Notes under the pieces: model-generated
What the model saw: only the letters and a program-made list of their open reading frames with translations
Told to the model about the DNA's origin: nothing
The model's database searches: none
Assembly (NCBI GenBank): GCA_902463265.1
Contig: CABQEV010000015.1
Location: 1-54,491, forward strand
Direction: 5' to 3'
DNA from: UMGS1889 sp900556055
GTDB taxonomy: Bacteria > Bacillota > Clostridia > Oscillospirales > Ruminococcaceae
Length of the DNA stretch: 54,491 bases
Made by a program: the position numbers and the translations under genes
Part shown: positions 15,857-24,290 of the stretch, piece by piece
Numbering within the stretch: position 1 is the first letter of the stretch
Layout: each line of letters opens with the position of its first letter

Positions 15857-16483
15857 ATGACCACAGCAATGATAAAAGCACTGCTTCTCACAGCCGCTGT
15901 CGGACACATTATCTGCCAAAGATGCGATTGGCTCATAACCTGCACTCCGAACGGACGCTTTGATTTTCATGCACTCGATGACAACGAAAAGCTTTCCCGG
16001 TTATTTGACGGAACGCCCGAAAAAAATTCCCTTATTTCAATGCTTCTTGGAACAGCCGCACTTGCAATGTCACTTTTCGGATTTATCGGCATTTATGAAT
16101 GGATGAAACAGTTTTCCGCTGTTTATTCTGCTGTCATTATCGTTTCCGCAGTGCTTTTCACTGTCGTCGGAACGGGACATCACATTTTCTGCGGCGCAGT
16201 CGAATGGATATACATAAAGCTGGGCAGAACCGAAGATGCCCGAAAGCTTATCCTTGATCTGTTCAAAAAAACATCGGTCACAATGTATGTCTGCTATCTC
16301 GGACTGCTTGTATTCGCCGTGACATTTTTTATCGCAGTGGTAAGCGGTGCGACAGAGCTTCCGAGATGGTGCTGCATTTTCAATACCCTCCCGATCTTCA
16401 TCGTGCTTTCGCCGTTTAAAATAGTCGGAACGGGAAATGTTGCCAACGCATTAATGTTTCTCGGGCTGTTTTTTGCAATATAA
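15857..16483 (+). CDS. DUF6796-like six-helix membrane protein
   Basis: 208-aa membrane protein with about six hydrophobic helices. I recall similar clostridial proteins under DUF6796; no biochemical function is known. Visible features are an N-terminal HIICQRCDWL, a central TVVGTGHHIFCGAVEW and a C-terminal FKIVGTGNVANALMFLGLFF. His and Cys residues in or near helices (HH, C) could bind a metal, but this is speculation. Start: AAAGGAG precedes ATG at 15857 by 7 bases; the ATG at 15851 touches the ribosome site. The operator upstream links it to the metal-type regulator next door. Confidence 0.7.
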   Translation: MTTAMIKALLLTAAVGHIICQRCDWLITCTPNGRFDFHALDDNEKLSRLFDGTPEKNSLISMLLGTAALAMSLFGFIGIYEWMKQFSAVYSAVIIVSAVLFTVVGTGHHIFCGAVEWIYIKLGRTEDARKLILDLFKKTSVTMYVCYLGLLVFAVTFFIAVVSGATELPRWCCIFNTLPIFIVLSPFKIVGTGNVANALMFLGLFFAI

Positions 16484-16492
16484 AAGCTGTTT

Positions 16493-16526
16493 ATCCCCCT
16501 AGGAGCGCAACTTCTCCAAGGGGGAT
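16493..16526 (+). terminator. hairpin terminator after DUF6796-like gene
   Basis: ATCCCCCT (16493-16500) pairs with AGGGGGAT (16519-16526), extended inward by AGGAG/CTTCTCC. Only a short T-rich tail follows (ATTTCT), so termination may be partial. Confidence 0.65.
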
Positions 16527-16559
16527 ATTTCTGCCATAAAATAAGTCTTTGCTAATTTC

Positions 16560-16578
16560 AGTTATCCATAGGCTAACT
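16560..16578. promoter_or_regulatory. DtxR-type operator B
   Basis: AGTTATCCATAGGCTAACT, half-sites AGTTA/TAACT with 9 bases between, immediately upstream of the -35 box of the regulator promoter. Confidence 0.65.
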
Positions 16579-16583
16579 TTTTA

Positions 16584-16612
16584 TTGACAAACGAAAATAT
16601 GTGTGATATAAT
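16584..16612 (+). promoter_or_regulatory. consensus promoter of dtxR-ABC operon
   Basis: TTGACA (16584-16589), 17-bp spacer, TATAAT (16607-16612). It is bracketed by operators B and C, which fits autorepression. Confidence 0.88.
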
Positions 16613-16649
16613 GGTCAGCGTGATAAAAATGCGGCAAATTGCAGCATAT

Positions 16650-16667
16650 AGTTAGCTAAATCTAACT
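16650..16667. promoter_or_regulatory. DtxR-type operator C
   Basis: AGTTAGCTAAATCTAACT, a palindrome with half-sites AGTTAG/CTAACT, placed about 30 bases downstream of the predicted transcription start and directly before the regulator gene. Binding here would block transcription or translation of the regulator and the ABC genes. Confidence 0.7.
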
Positions 16668-16669
16668 TA

Positions 16670-17077
16670 TTGAAGGGACTGATATTTCTGACAGCGGCAG
16701 AACTTAAATATCTTATCGCAATAAATGAATTGTCCGATGGACCTGCTGGTGTAAGGCAGACTGAGGTCGCTGAAAAAATGGGTGTTTCAAAGGTCAGCGC
16801 ACACAAAGCCGCCGAACGTCTTGAGCATGACGGCTGCATAATGCGCAGTGAAAAAAACAGGATCATCATAACCTGCTGCGGCTATGAAAGGCTCGGAAAA
16901 TACGGGATACTTGTCAGGTGGCTCAGCGGACATCTCATGAAAAACTGCGGCGTATCGGCTGATACGGCATACAGCGATGCGATAGGCGCAGTCTGCGCAT
17001 TCAGCGAAGAAAGCATACAAAAGCTGACGGAACACATAGAAAAAACAATGAAAAAGGGTGAAGAAAATGATAGATAA
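16670..17077 (+). CDS. DtxR/MntR-family metal-dependent regulator
   Basis: About 135 aa. The N-terminal winged helix reads LTAAELKYLIAINELSDG..., VRQTEVAEKMGVSKVSAHKAAERLEHDGCI, as in DtxR/MntR/IdeR. The dimerisation half is short, and the ligand-rich helix normally EAExLEH appears as YSDAIGAVCAFS, without the usual Glu and His, so the metal site is altered. The first codon is uncertain: TTG at 16670 is poorly placed relative to GAAGGGA (16673-16679), and CTG at 16688 is better spaced. It overlaps the first ABC gene by 11 bases. Operators B and C suggest autoregulation. Iron or manganese are the likely effectors, inferred from the family only. Confidence 0.78.
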   Translation: MKGLIFLTAAELKYLIAINELSDGPAGVRQTEVAEKMGVSKVSAHKAAERLEHDGCIMRSEKNRIIITCCGYERLGKYGILVRWLSGHLMKNCGVSADTAYSDAIGAVCAFSEESIQKLTEHIEKTMKKGEENDR

Positions 17078-18791
17078 GGAACTCCTGCGGCTCATCGGGA
17101 AAAACAAAAAATACATCTTTTACACAGTTGCCGTCATGCTTCTGGGACTGGCTGCAAACCTCACATTTACGGCATCTCTCTGCTATGCAGTCTATCTCCT
17201 GACAATAAATCCGGCACCGTCCGCATACCTTGTGCCTGCGCTGACAGCCGCCGCAGCTGCCGTAGTAAGATATGCCGCATCACGCATGACCGGTGCGCTG
17301 AAGGATCTGATCGGACGGAAGGTCAGGAAGGAGCTTCGTGAGCGCACATACAGCAAGATCGTATCACTCGGCGTAAAAAGCACCGACGGCATGAGCACAG
17401 CAGGTCTTACTCAGATCGCAGTCGAAGGCATTGAGCAGCTCGACCTTTACTATTCATCATACATACCGCAGTTTTTCTATGCGATGGCTGCCCCCGTTAT
17501 CCTGTTTTTCGTTACGGTCGGCATTGATCTCCCGACTGCCGTTATACTGCTCTGCTGCGTGCCGCTTATCCCTGTTTCGATAATTGCTGTATCAAAATAT
17601 GCAAAGAAGATATTCGCAAAATACTGGGGCAAATATACCTCAATGGGCGACAGCTTTCTCGACAGCATTCAGGGACTCAAAGAGCTGAAAATATTCCGTG
17701 CAGACGCAGCACAGCATATAAAAATGAACGAAAATGCAGAGGAATTCCGAAAGATCACAATGAAGGTGCTGGTCATGCAGCTTGCAAGCACGACTATCAT
17801 GGACGCTGTTGCATACGGTGGTGCGGGACTCGGCATAGCATCAGCCGTCACGGGGATCACACACCGCGGATTATCCCCTGTTCCCGCACTTTTCCTTATA
17901 CTTGTTGCGGTCGATTTCTTCCTTCCGCTCCGTGCATTCGGATCTGCATTCCACATTGCGATGAACGGCGCAAGCGCAGGAAAAAAGATACTTTCCCTGC
18001 TTGAACAGCCCGATCCCGTGTGGGGAAGCGAAGAGGCAGCAGGCAGCGCACTCAGCATTGAAAATGTCACATATTCATATGACGGCGAAAGAGATATCCT
18101 GAAAAATGTAAGCATGACATTTCCCGAAAAGGGCATGACAGCGATAGCAGGCGAAAGCGGCTGCGGAAAGTCAACAGCGGTAAGCCTCCTTCTCGGAGCG
18201 ATACGCCCCAAAAGCGGCAGAGTCACGGCAGGCGGAACGCCGATCGAAAAGCTGTCGCAGAATTCGTACTATTCAAAGCTTGCGTCGGTAAGCTGCGGCA
18301 CATATATTTTCAGCGATACTGTCCGTGCGAACTTCATGCTTGCAAAGCCCGACATAACCGAAGATGAGATATACTCCGCCCTTGAAAAGGTCAATCTTGC
18401 GGATTTCATACGTGAAAACGGCGGAACTGACAAGCTTATATCCGAGGACGCAGCCAACATCTCAGGCGGTCAGAAACAGCGTCTTGCGCTTGCTGTAAGC
18501 CTTGCCGCCGACAAGGATATCTACATCTTCGATGAAGCGACCAGCAACATCGACATCGAAAGCGAAGCCATCATCATGAATAACATCAGGGCGCTTGCGA
18601 AAAGCAAAAACGTCATCGTCATATCGCACCGCCTTGAAAATACAGTCCCTGCGGACAACATCTTTTTCATGCGCTCGGGCGCAGTCGCCGAATCGGGAAC
18701 GCATGATGAGCTGATGAAGCTGAACGGCGGCTATGCACAGCTCTACACTGCACAGAAAAAACTTGAAAACGGCTATACGGAGGTGATCTGA
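17067..18791 (+). CDS. CydD-like ABC transporter, fused permease/ATPase (first half-transporter)
   Basis: 574-aa half-transporter: about six membrane helices (residues 15-310) and a C-terminal ATPase with Walker A AGESGCGKSTAVS, signature NISGGQKQRLALAVS and Walker B IYIFDEATSNID. The loop FLDSIQGLKELKIFRAD is the pattern seen in CydD/CydC and in related exporters. With the next gene it should form a heterodimer in the membrane. The ATG at 17067 has GGGTG upstream; the GTG at 17058 is an alternative. Its place behind a DtxR-type regulator suggests export or import of a metal-related compound (haem, siderophore or thiol), which the sequence does not decide. Confidence 0.88.
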   Translation: MIDKELLRLIGKNKKYIFYTVAVMLLGLAANLTFTASLCYAVYLLTINPAPSAYLVPALTAAAAAVVRYAASRMTGALKDLIGRKVRKELRERTYSKIVSLGVKSTDGMSTAGLTQIAVEGIEQLDLYYSSYIPQFFYAMAAPVILFFVTVGIDLPTAVILLCCVPLIPVSIIAVSKYAKKIFAKYWGKYTSMGDSFLDSIQGLKELKIFRADAAQHIKMNENAEEFRKITMKVLVMQLASTTIMDAVAYGGAGLGIASAVTGITHRGLSPVPALFLILVAVDFFLPLRAFGSAFHIAMNGASAGKKILSLLEQPDPVWGSEEAAGSALSIENVTYSYDGERDILKNVSMTFPEKGMTAIAGESGCGKSTAVSLLLGAIRPKSGRVTAGGTPIEKLSQNSYYSKLASVSCGTYIFSDTVRANFMLAKPDITEDEIYSALEKVNLADFIRENGGTDKLISEDAANISGGQKQRLALAVSLAADKDIYIFDEATSNIDIESEAIIMNNIRALAKSKNVIVISHRLENTVPADNIFFMRSGAVAESGTHDELMKLNGGYAQLYTAQKKLENGYTEVI

Positions 18792-18792
18792 T

Positions 18793-20487
18793 ATGTCAGA
18801 AAAAGCAACACGCAGAAGCGGACTGAAAATAATGTCAGGTCTTATACTTCTCCTCGGCAGCCTTGCTTATATAATGCTGCTCGCCGTCCTGAACGGATCT
18901 CTCGGTTTTGTCTGCGCAATGGGAGTGACGCTTTTCGGTGCTGCGGGCATAGCAAAGGCTCTCGGCGAGGCTATACCGCTCTCCTACGGAACGATCGCCG
19001 CACTTGCGGCAGGCTGCGGTCTGCTGAGAGGTCTGCTCAGATTTATCGAACAGTACAGCAACCATTACATAGCTTTCAGACTGCTTGCCGTCCTGCGAGA
19101 TAAAATATTCGGTGCGCTGAGGATACTTTGTCCCGCAAAGCTTGAAAGCAAGCAGAAAGGCTCGATCATTGCGATGATAACCTCCGACATCGAAACACTT
19201 GAGGTTTTTTATGCGCATACGATATCGCCTGTCTGCATTGCGGTGATAGTGTCGGCTGCTGTTTTCATATTTGTCGGCTGCGTTTCGCATTGGTATATTG
19301 CGCTGACCGCACTTGCAGGATACATTGCAGTAGGCATAGCCGTTCCGCTGATATCGTCAGGCAGGCTCAAAGCCTCGGGCGTTAAATACCGTGCGGAATT
19401 TGCCGGATTCAATGCATTCTTCCTTGACAGCATCAAGGGCATAAAGGATATAGTTCTGAATAATGCCGGAGATATCCGAAAGGCTGAGGTAGACCGCCGT
19501 TCCGATATTCTGCTTGATGTTACGAAGGATATGAAAAGAGAAACTTCCAAAGCATCTGCTGCGACTGAGCTTACGGTATCCGCCGCTGTGGCAGCAGCTC
19601 TCACGGTCGGTATCCTGCTTGTTTCGGGCGATGTGCTTTCGGTCGGACGGATGCTTATCGGCGTGACTGCCGTGTTCGGCTCATTCGGTCCTGTTATTGC
19701 CATATCAGCACTTCCGGGAAATCTCACTCAGACATTCGCAAGCGGTGACAGAGTGCTTGATCTACTTGCGGAAAAGCCCGCAGTATATCCCGTAGAAAAC
19801 GGAAAAAATGCAGATTACAGCAGTCTGAATGTCAGCGGACTTTCATTTTCATATGACGGACAAAAGCAGATACTTTCCGACATATGCATACATCTCGAAA
19901 AAGGAGAAATAGTCGGCATCGTCGGCGAAAGCGGCTGCGGAAAATCAACATTTCTGAAGCTTCTCCTGCGGTTCTGGCAGAAGAACAGCGGAACTGCTGC
20001 ATACGGCGGAACCGATATTGATGAGATAAACACATCCGACCTGCTCGATAATGTCACCATGGTAAGCCAGACAACTTATCTTTTTGACGAAACGATAGAA
20101 GAAAATCTCAGAATAGCAAAGCCCGATGCATCTATGGAGGAGATCGAAAATGCGTGCAGAATGGCATCAGTGCATGACTTTATCATGAGCCTGCCCGACG
20201 GATATAAGACACGCACAGGTGCTCAGGGCGACAATCTGTCAACAGGTGAAAAGCAGCGCATAGGTCTTGCCCGTGCATTTCTGAGAGGAAGCAGGGTGAT
20301 CCTTCTTGACGAGCCGACCAGCAATGTTGACAGCATAAACGAGGGCATTATCCTGAAAGCACTTCGTGAGCAGAAGCGTGACAAGGGAATGATACTTGTT
20401 TCGCACAGGGAATCGACTATGGCTGCCGCTGACCGTGTTTACCGTGCCGAAGGAGGAAAGCTTTATGAATGTACAGCAGAAGCGTGA
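18793..20487 (+). CDS. CydC-like ABC transporter, fused permease/ATPase (second half-transporter)
   Basis: 564-aa partner of the preceding half-transporter. Six membrane helices are followed by the ATPase: Walker A VGESGCGKSTFLK, signature LSTGEKQRIGLARAF and Walker B VILLDEPTSNVDS. The signature has T in place of the usual second G (LSTGE), so the two composite ATP sites of the heterodimer are not identical. The internal loop FLDSIKGIKDIVLNNAG parallels that of the first protein. GGAGG is 8 bases before the ATG, which is one base after the upstream stop. The end overlaps the YgbA-like gene by 23 bases. Confidence 0.88.
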   Translation: MSEKATRRSGLKIMSGLILLLGSLAYIMLLAVLNGSLGFVCAMGVTLFGAAGIAKALGEAIPLSYGTIAALAAGCGLLRGLLRFIEQYSNHYIAFRLLAVLRDKIFGALRILCPAKLESKQKGSIIAMITSDIETLEVFYAHTISPVCIAVIVSAAVFIFVGCVSHWYIALTALAGYIAVGIAVPLISSGRLKASGVKYRAEFAGFNAFFLDSIKGIKDIVLNNAGDIRKAEVDRRSDILLDVTKDMKRETSKASAATELTVSAAVAAALTVGILLVSGDVLSVGRMLIGVTAVFGSFGPVIAISALPGNLTQTFASGDRVLDLLAEKPAVYPVENGKNADYSSLNVSGLSFSYDGQKQILSDICIHLEKGEIVGIVGESGCGKSTFLKLLLRFWQKNSGTAAYGGTDIDEINTSDLLDNVTMVSQTTYLFDETIEENLRIAKPDASMEEIENACRMASVHDFIMSLPDGYKTRTGAQGDNLSTGEKQRIGLARAFLRGSRVILLDEPTSNVDSINEGIILKALREQKRDKGMILVSHRESTMAAADRVYRAEGGKLYECTAEA

Positions 20488-20770
20488 CCGTGAAAAGGAT
20501 ATAGTCTCACTGATGATAAGGCTGTACTGCCGAAAAAAACACGGCAGTAAAAATGAGCTTTGCCCGGAATGCCGCAAGCTTGCGGATTATGCGGAACAGC
20601 GCATAGACAAATGCCCGTTCACGGAAACAAAAACATTTTGCTCAAAATGCAAAGTCCACTGCTATAAGCCTGAGATGCGTGAAAAAATACGCACAGTCAT
20701 GCGCTTTTCAGGTCCCAGAATGATGCTTTATCACCCGATAACAGCGATCCGCCATATGCTTGATAAATGA
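20465..20770 (+). CDS. YgbA-type (nitrous oxide-stimulated promoter family) protein
   Basis: 101-aa Cys-rich protein with the family pattern LCPECRKLADYAEQRIDKCPF, FCSKCKVHCYKPEMR and a C-terminal MRFSGPRMMLYHPITAIRHML. It matches the family named for a nitric/nitrous oxide-responsive E. coli gene (ygbA). The three Cys pairs suggest a metal or Fe-S site; the biochemical role is not established. ATG at 20465 with GGAGG 7-8 bases upstream is preferred to an upstream in-frame ATG. It sits inside the ABC operon and overlaps its last transporter gene. Confidence 0.85.
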   Translation: MNVQQKRDREKDIVSLMIRLYCRKKHGSKNELCPECRKLADYAEQRIDKCPFTETKTFCSKCKVHCYKPEMREKIRTVMRFSGPRMMLYHPITAIRHMLDK

Positions 20771-20785
20771 TATCTGAAAGGAAAA

Positions 20786-21175
20786 ATGATGAATATAAAA
20801 AAGATACTTCTGATAGCTGCGGGCTGCCTTGGAGTTGCTCTCGGCGCAGTCGGTGCAGTCCTGCCGCTCCTCCCCGCATTTCCGTTTCTTCTGCTCGCCG
20901 CCGTATGCTTTGCAAAAAGCTCGGAAAGGCTGAACAGCTGGTTCATAAACACAAAGCTCTACAAAAACAATCTTGAAAGCTACGTAAAAGGACAGGGTAT
21001 GACACGGAAAACAAAGATAAAAATAATGATAACGGTCACGATACTCATGACGATCGGCTTTATAATGATGAAAAGCATCACCGTCGGAAGGATCATTCTC
21101 TGCTGCGTATGGCTGTTCCATATCTTCTATTTTTCATTCGGAGTCAAGACTTTCGGGGACGGGAACGATCAGTAA
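20786..21175 (+). CDS. DUF454 (YbaN-like) membrane protein
   Basis: 129-aa inner-membrane protein of the DUF454/YbaN family. Helix one carries GCLGVALGAVGAVLPLLPAFPFLLLAAVCFAKSS, the hallmark of the family; then comes a conserved cytoplasmic NSWFINTKLYKNNLESYVKGQGMTRKTKIKI and two more helices. Function unknown. In other genomes this family is often found near haem and iron genes, which agrees with the DtxR-type operon here. Tandem ATGs at 20786 and 20789; AAAGGA favours the second slightly. Last gene of the operon. Confidence 0.88.
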   Translation: MMNIKKILLIAAGCLGVALGAVGAVLPLLPAFPFLLLAAVCFAKSSERLNSWFINTKLYKNNLESYVKGQGMTRKTKIKIMITVTILMTIGFIMMKSITVGRIILCCVWLFHIFYFSFGVKTFGDGNDQ

Positions 21176-21221
21176 CAAAAAGGAACAGGATTTTTTACGG
21201 TAACAATCTGACTTTTTTTCA

Positions 21222-21250
21222 TTCAGATATCCTGGAAAGCGATATATAAT
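21222..21250 (+). promoter_or_regulatory. promoter of nitrilase-superfamily gene
   Basis: TATAAT at 21245-21250 with a weak -35, TTCAGA, at 21222-21227 (17-bp spacer). A leader of about 70 bases follows. Confidence 0.5.
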
Positions 21251-21324
21251 AAATACAGGAAATCCGAAAGGAAGCAATATCCGAGGGTTCCGGAAATATA
21301 TCAAACTTTTTGGAGGAATGAATT

Positions 21325-22248
21325 ATGGTAAAGGTCGCTACATGTTGTATGAATTGTGTTTATGACAAAAGTGCAAATCTGAAAAAGTATATGGACTTTA
21401 TTGACGAGGCAGCCTCCAACGGCGCTGATCTCATTGTTTTCCCCGAACAGAGCCTTCAGGCTTATCTCAAGAGCCTCAGTGCTATGCCGTTTTCCGATTA
21501 CGAATATCAGCATGACAATGCAGAGGTAGTTCCCGACGGTGAATCCACTCAGGCACTTATCGCAAAGGCTAAGGAAAAGAATGTTTATATTATCTGGGGC
21601 ATGACAGAAAAATCCGCTGAGGACGATGTTGTCATGTACAACACTATGGTTCTTGTCGGACCCGAGGGATTTGTCGGCAAATACAGAAAGGTACATCTCC
21701 CGGGCGATGAGCTGCACATCTACACAGCAGGAACAGACTTCCCTGTTTATGACACTGCCATCGGCAAGATCGGAATGCTCATCTGCTACGACAAGTCATT
21801 CCCCGAATCAGCAAGAGAGCTTGCTATCGGCGGCGCACAGCTTATCGTAATGTCCACGGCATGGCCTATCGCTGACACAAGCAAGACAAATGCCGCAGAT
21901 GTAACATCGGATATGATGTACGACAGATACACAATGTACGACAGAGTTCGTGCAATTGAAAATCAGGTTCCTTTCATCTCGTCCAACCAGTTCGGCAAGG
22001 CAGGCGGTATCGAATATATCGGCTACAGCTCCATCACTGACGGAACAGGCAAGCTGCTTGCAACAACAGGCTATTCCGAAGGCATTGCTTATGCTGAATT
22101 CGAGGATCTGAAGAAGTCGCTTTACAGCTACAAGGTAAATGCTTTCATCGGTCTCCAGGGACTGAAGGACAGAAATGTCGCAGCTTACAAGCGTCTTGCT
22201 GCCGAATCCACAACATACAAATACCTCGATCCTATCTCAAAGGACTGA
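21325..22248 (+). CDS. carbon-nitrogen hydrolase (nitrilase superfamily amidase)
   Basis: 307-aa cytoplasmic amidase of the nitrilase superfamily. The catalytic triad is visible: Glu41 in LIVFPEQS, Lys122 in YRKVHLPGDE and Cys154 in GMLICYDKSFPES. A second Glu in the loop (DDVVMYNTMV region) is as expected. The substrate is unknown; the best guess from the sequence is a small omega-amide or carbamoyl compound. GGAGG lies 8 bases before ATG. It is a single-gene unit with its own promoter, ending in a 15-bp stem terminator shared with the convergent kinase gene. Codon use is close to the highly expressed type, so it may be abundant. Confidence 0.87.
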   Translation: MVKVATCCMNCVYDKSANLKKYMDFIDEAASNGADLIVFPEQSLQAYLKSLSAMPFSDYEYQHDNAEVVPDGESTQALIAKAKEKNVYIIWGMTEKSAEDDVVMYNTMVLVGPEGFVGKYRKVHLPGDELHIYTAGTDFPVYDTAIGKIGMLICYDKSFPESARELAIGGAQLIVMSTAWPIADTSKTNAADVTSDMMYDRYTMYDRVRAIENQVPFISSNQFGKAGGIEYIGYSSITDGTGKLLATTGYSEGIAYAEFEDLKKSLYSYKVNAFIGLQGLKDRNVAAYKRLAAESTTYKYLDPISKD

Positions 22249-22300
22249 GGACTGAAAACGAGTTATCTTCTTAATCTTTTGCCCCCCTTATTTCTCATAA

Positions 22301-22344
22301 AATCCGCAGCCGTTCCCCGTTTATCCGGAGAACGGCTGCGGATT
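22301..22344. terminator. bidirectional terminator between amidase and histidine kinase genes
   Basis: AATCCGCAGCCGTTC (22301-22315) and GAACGGCTGCGGATT (22330-22344) form a perfect 15-bp stem between two convergent genes. Confidence 0.85.
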
Positions 22345-22346
22345 AT

Positions 22347-24290
22347 TTAATTCTCAAAGCTTTGTATCATATTATTTGCGGGAAGCTGAACCGTTACACA
22401 GCAGCCCTTGTTCGGCCAGCCCTCGATCGTGACCTTTCCGTTGAACCTCTTGACGATCTTTTTGACTGTTGCAAGACCGATGCCGCTTCCTTCGTAATCC
22501 GATTCGTTATGCATTCTGTCAAAAACATTGAAAAGATGTACATTGGAATTAGGCTCGAAGCCTACCCCATTATCCCTGAAATACAGCGTCACAGTATCCT
22601 CCGATGGATCGGCGGTTACGGAGATGACTGCTTCTTCCTTCTCCTTTGTGAATTTCACGCTGTTTGATATGATGTTGAAAACCAGCTGCTTTATCAGAAA
22701 TTTGTCGCCGTATATCTGCGGGATATCGCCCGTTTCAAGTTTTACCTTTCTGTCATGGACGGGCTTCATTATCTCCGAAAAGCATTCGGTTATGACGCTG
22801 TTCATGTCAACATATTCGTTATTGAGTGCCTTATATCCCACACGGGAATATTCCATCATGCTTTGAATAAGATGCATTGTGTTCGTGCAGACATTTTTTA
22901 TGGATTCAATATCTTTCAGCGACTGTTCATTCAGCACATCGGCATTATCCTCGCCGATAAATTCAATATATGTTTCGATCTCCCTGATAGGCGTTTTCAG
23001 CTCATGTGATACCGTATAGCTGAATGATTCAAGGTCGGAATATGCCTTTGAAAGCTGATCTGTCCTTTCTATTACCGTTGATTCAAGCTGCTTGTTCAGC
23101 GCCCTTATCTCAAGCTCGTCATTTCTTATCTCGGTGATATCCCTTGCGAATATCATGTACTTTTCATCATTTTTCCTGCTGCACGCCGCCTTGTGGATAT
23201 CTATCAGAACGTAAAGCATTTTGCCGCCGAAATGAAACTCCGTTTCCTGATTGAGAAGGTCCTCGTTTATGCGCATTTTTCCGAGCTTCTCCATCACTAT
23301 GCCGCCTCTGCATATGCTGCGTATGTTCACTCCGATCAGACTTTGCATATCAACACTGAGATTGCGCTTGACGGAATACGAAATATCGGTTATAATGCCG
23401 AAATTGTCTATCTCGAAATACATATCGCTCATGTTCATGAATATCGCCCTTAGCTTTTCCTCGTTGGATCTTATCCTTGTGTAGCTTTCGAGCATCGTCC
23501 GCTTGTAGAGCATGAGATATCGGCAGGCCGTCGCAGTTATGAGGATTATGACGGAAAGCTTTATGCCGACTCCGTTTGTTATCTTGATAAATGACGAATG
23601 AAATCCGTAGGTATTAAAATAAATGCTGTCAAAAAATACATCTGCCATAATAAAAAGCGATGAAAAAACAACGCCGTATAAAAATATCTTCCTGCTTCCC
23701 CCGGAGCATGGATATTCCGAAAGACCTATCCAATGCCTTACAGACGGAAGCTCAAGCAGCAGCTTTCCCATAGTCAGCAGCATAAGATCTGTAAGTATGC
23801 TGTTCACAAGAGAAACTCGCCTGTATGACGGGGACATTCCGTCAAAAAGAACGTCACCGAAAGGAAGCTTGGCAGCAAAGACTTCAAGCATCAGGAATAT
23901 CAGCGCAGCAGCTGCAAAAAATGCCGCATGAAGAGTATATGTATTTACATACGCAGAATGCTTTTTTCGCAGGATATACCTCTCACAGATGTTCGCATAC
24001 AGTATCCACAGAAACAGAAGTATATATCTCAGAGCCGCAAATGAAGCCGTTTCCATTGAACTTCCATGAACAATGAACGGGAGTGCCGCACAGCAGCAGC
24101 CTCCCGTCAAAGCAGCATATCCCGTTTCAAGCGTCAGGACCACAGGCATAATGAATATAAGACTCCAGATCAGTTCGATGTGGTAAATACTGTCCATTTC
24201 ATACGACAGCGGTGCAAAGGCAAGGCAAAGCACCGCAGAAACCACAGCAGCGACCTCTTTTCTTTCGCGGCTGATAAAAAGTTCGCTCAT
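22347..24290 (-). CDS. membrane sensor histidine kinase with PAS domain
   Basis: 647-aa sensor kinase. Residues 1 to about 260 hold seven or eight hydrophobic helices of an unrecognised membrane sensor. A PAS-like domain follows (LRAIFMNMSDMYFEIDNFGIITDI, near residue 290), then a coiled linker and HisKA with SYTVSHELKTPIREIETYIEF (phospho-acceptor His near residue 433). The ATPase domain has N box NIISNSVKFTKEK, G1 DNGVGF and G2 GSGIGLATVKKIVKRF. It directly follows the AraC response regulator gene with no gap. The ligand is unknown; neighbouring urt genes make nitrogen or urea sensing possible. Confidence 0.9.
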   Translation of the reverse strand: MSELFISRERKEVAAVVSAVLCLAFAPLSYEMDSIYHIELIWSLIFIMPVVLTLETGYAALTGGCCCAALPFIVHGSSMETASFAALRYILLFLWILYANICERYILRKKHSAYVNTYTLHAAFFAAAALIFLMLEVFAAKLPFGDVLFDGMSPSYRRVSLVNSILTDLMLLTMGKLLLELPSVRHWIGLSEYPCSGGSRKIFLYGVVFSSLFIMADVFFDSIYFNTYGFHSSFIKITNGVGIKLSVIILITATACRYLMLYKRTMLESYTRIRSNEEKLRAIFMNMSDMYFEIDNFGIITDISYSVKRNLSVDMQSLIGVNIRSICRGGIVMEKLGKMRINEDLLNQETEFHFGGKMLYVLIDIHKAACSRKNDEKYMIFARDITEIRNDELEIRALNKQLESTVIERTDQLSKAYSDLESFSYTVSHELKTPIREIETYIEFIGEDNADVLNEQSLKDIESIKNVCTNTMHLIQSMMEYSRVGYKALNNEYVDMNSVITECFSEIMKPVHDRKVKLETGDIPQIYGDKFLIKQLVFNIISNSVKFTKEKEEAVISVTADPSEDTVTLYFRDNGVGFEPNSNVHLFNVFDRMHNESDYEGSGIGLATVKKIVKRFNGKVTIEGWPNKGCCVTVQLPANNMIQSFEN

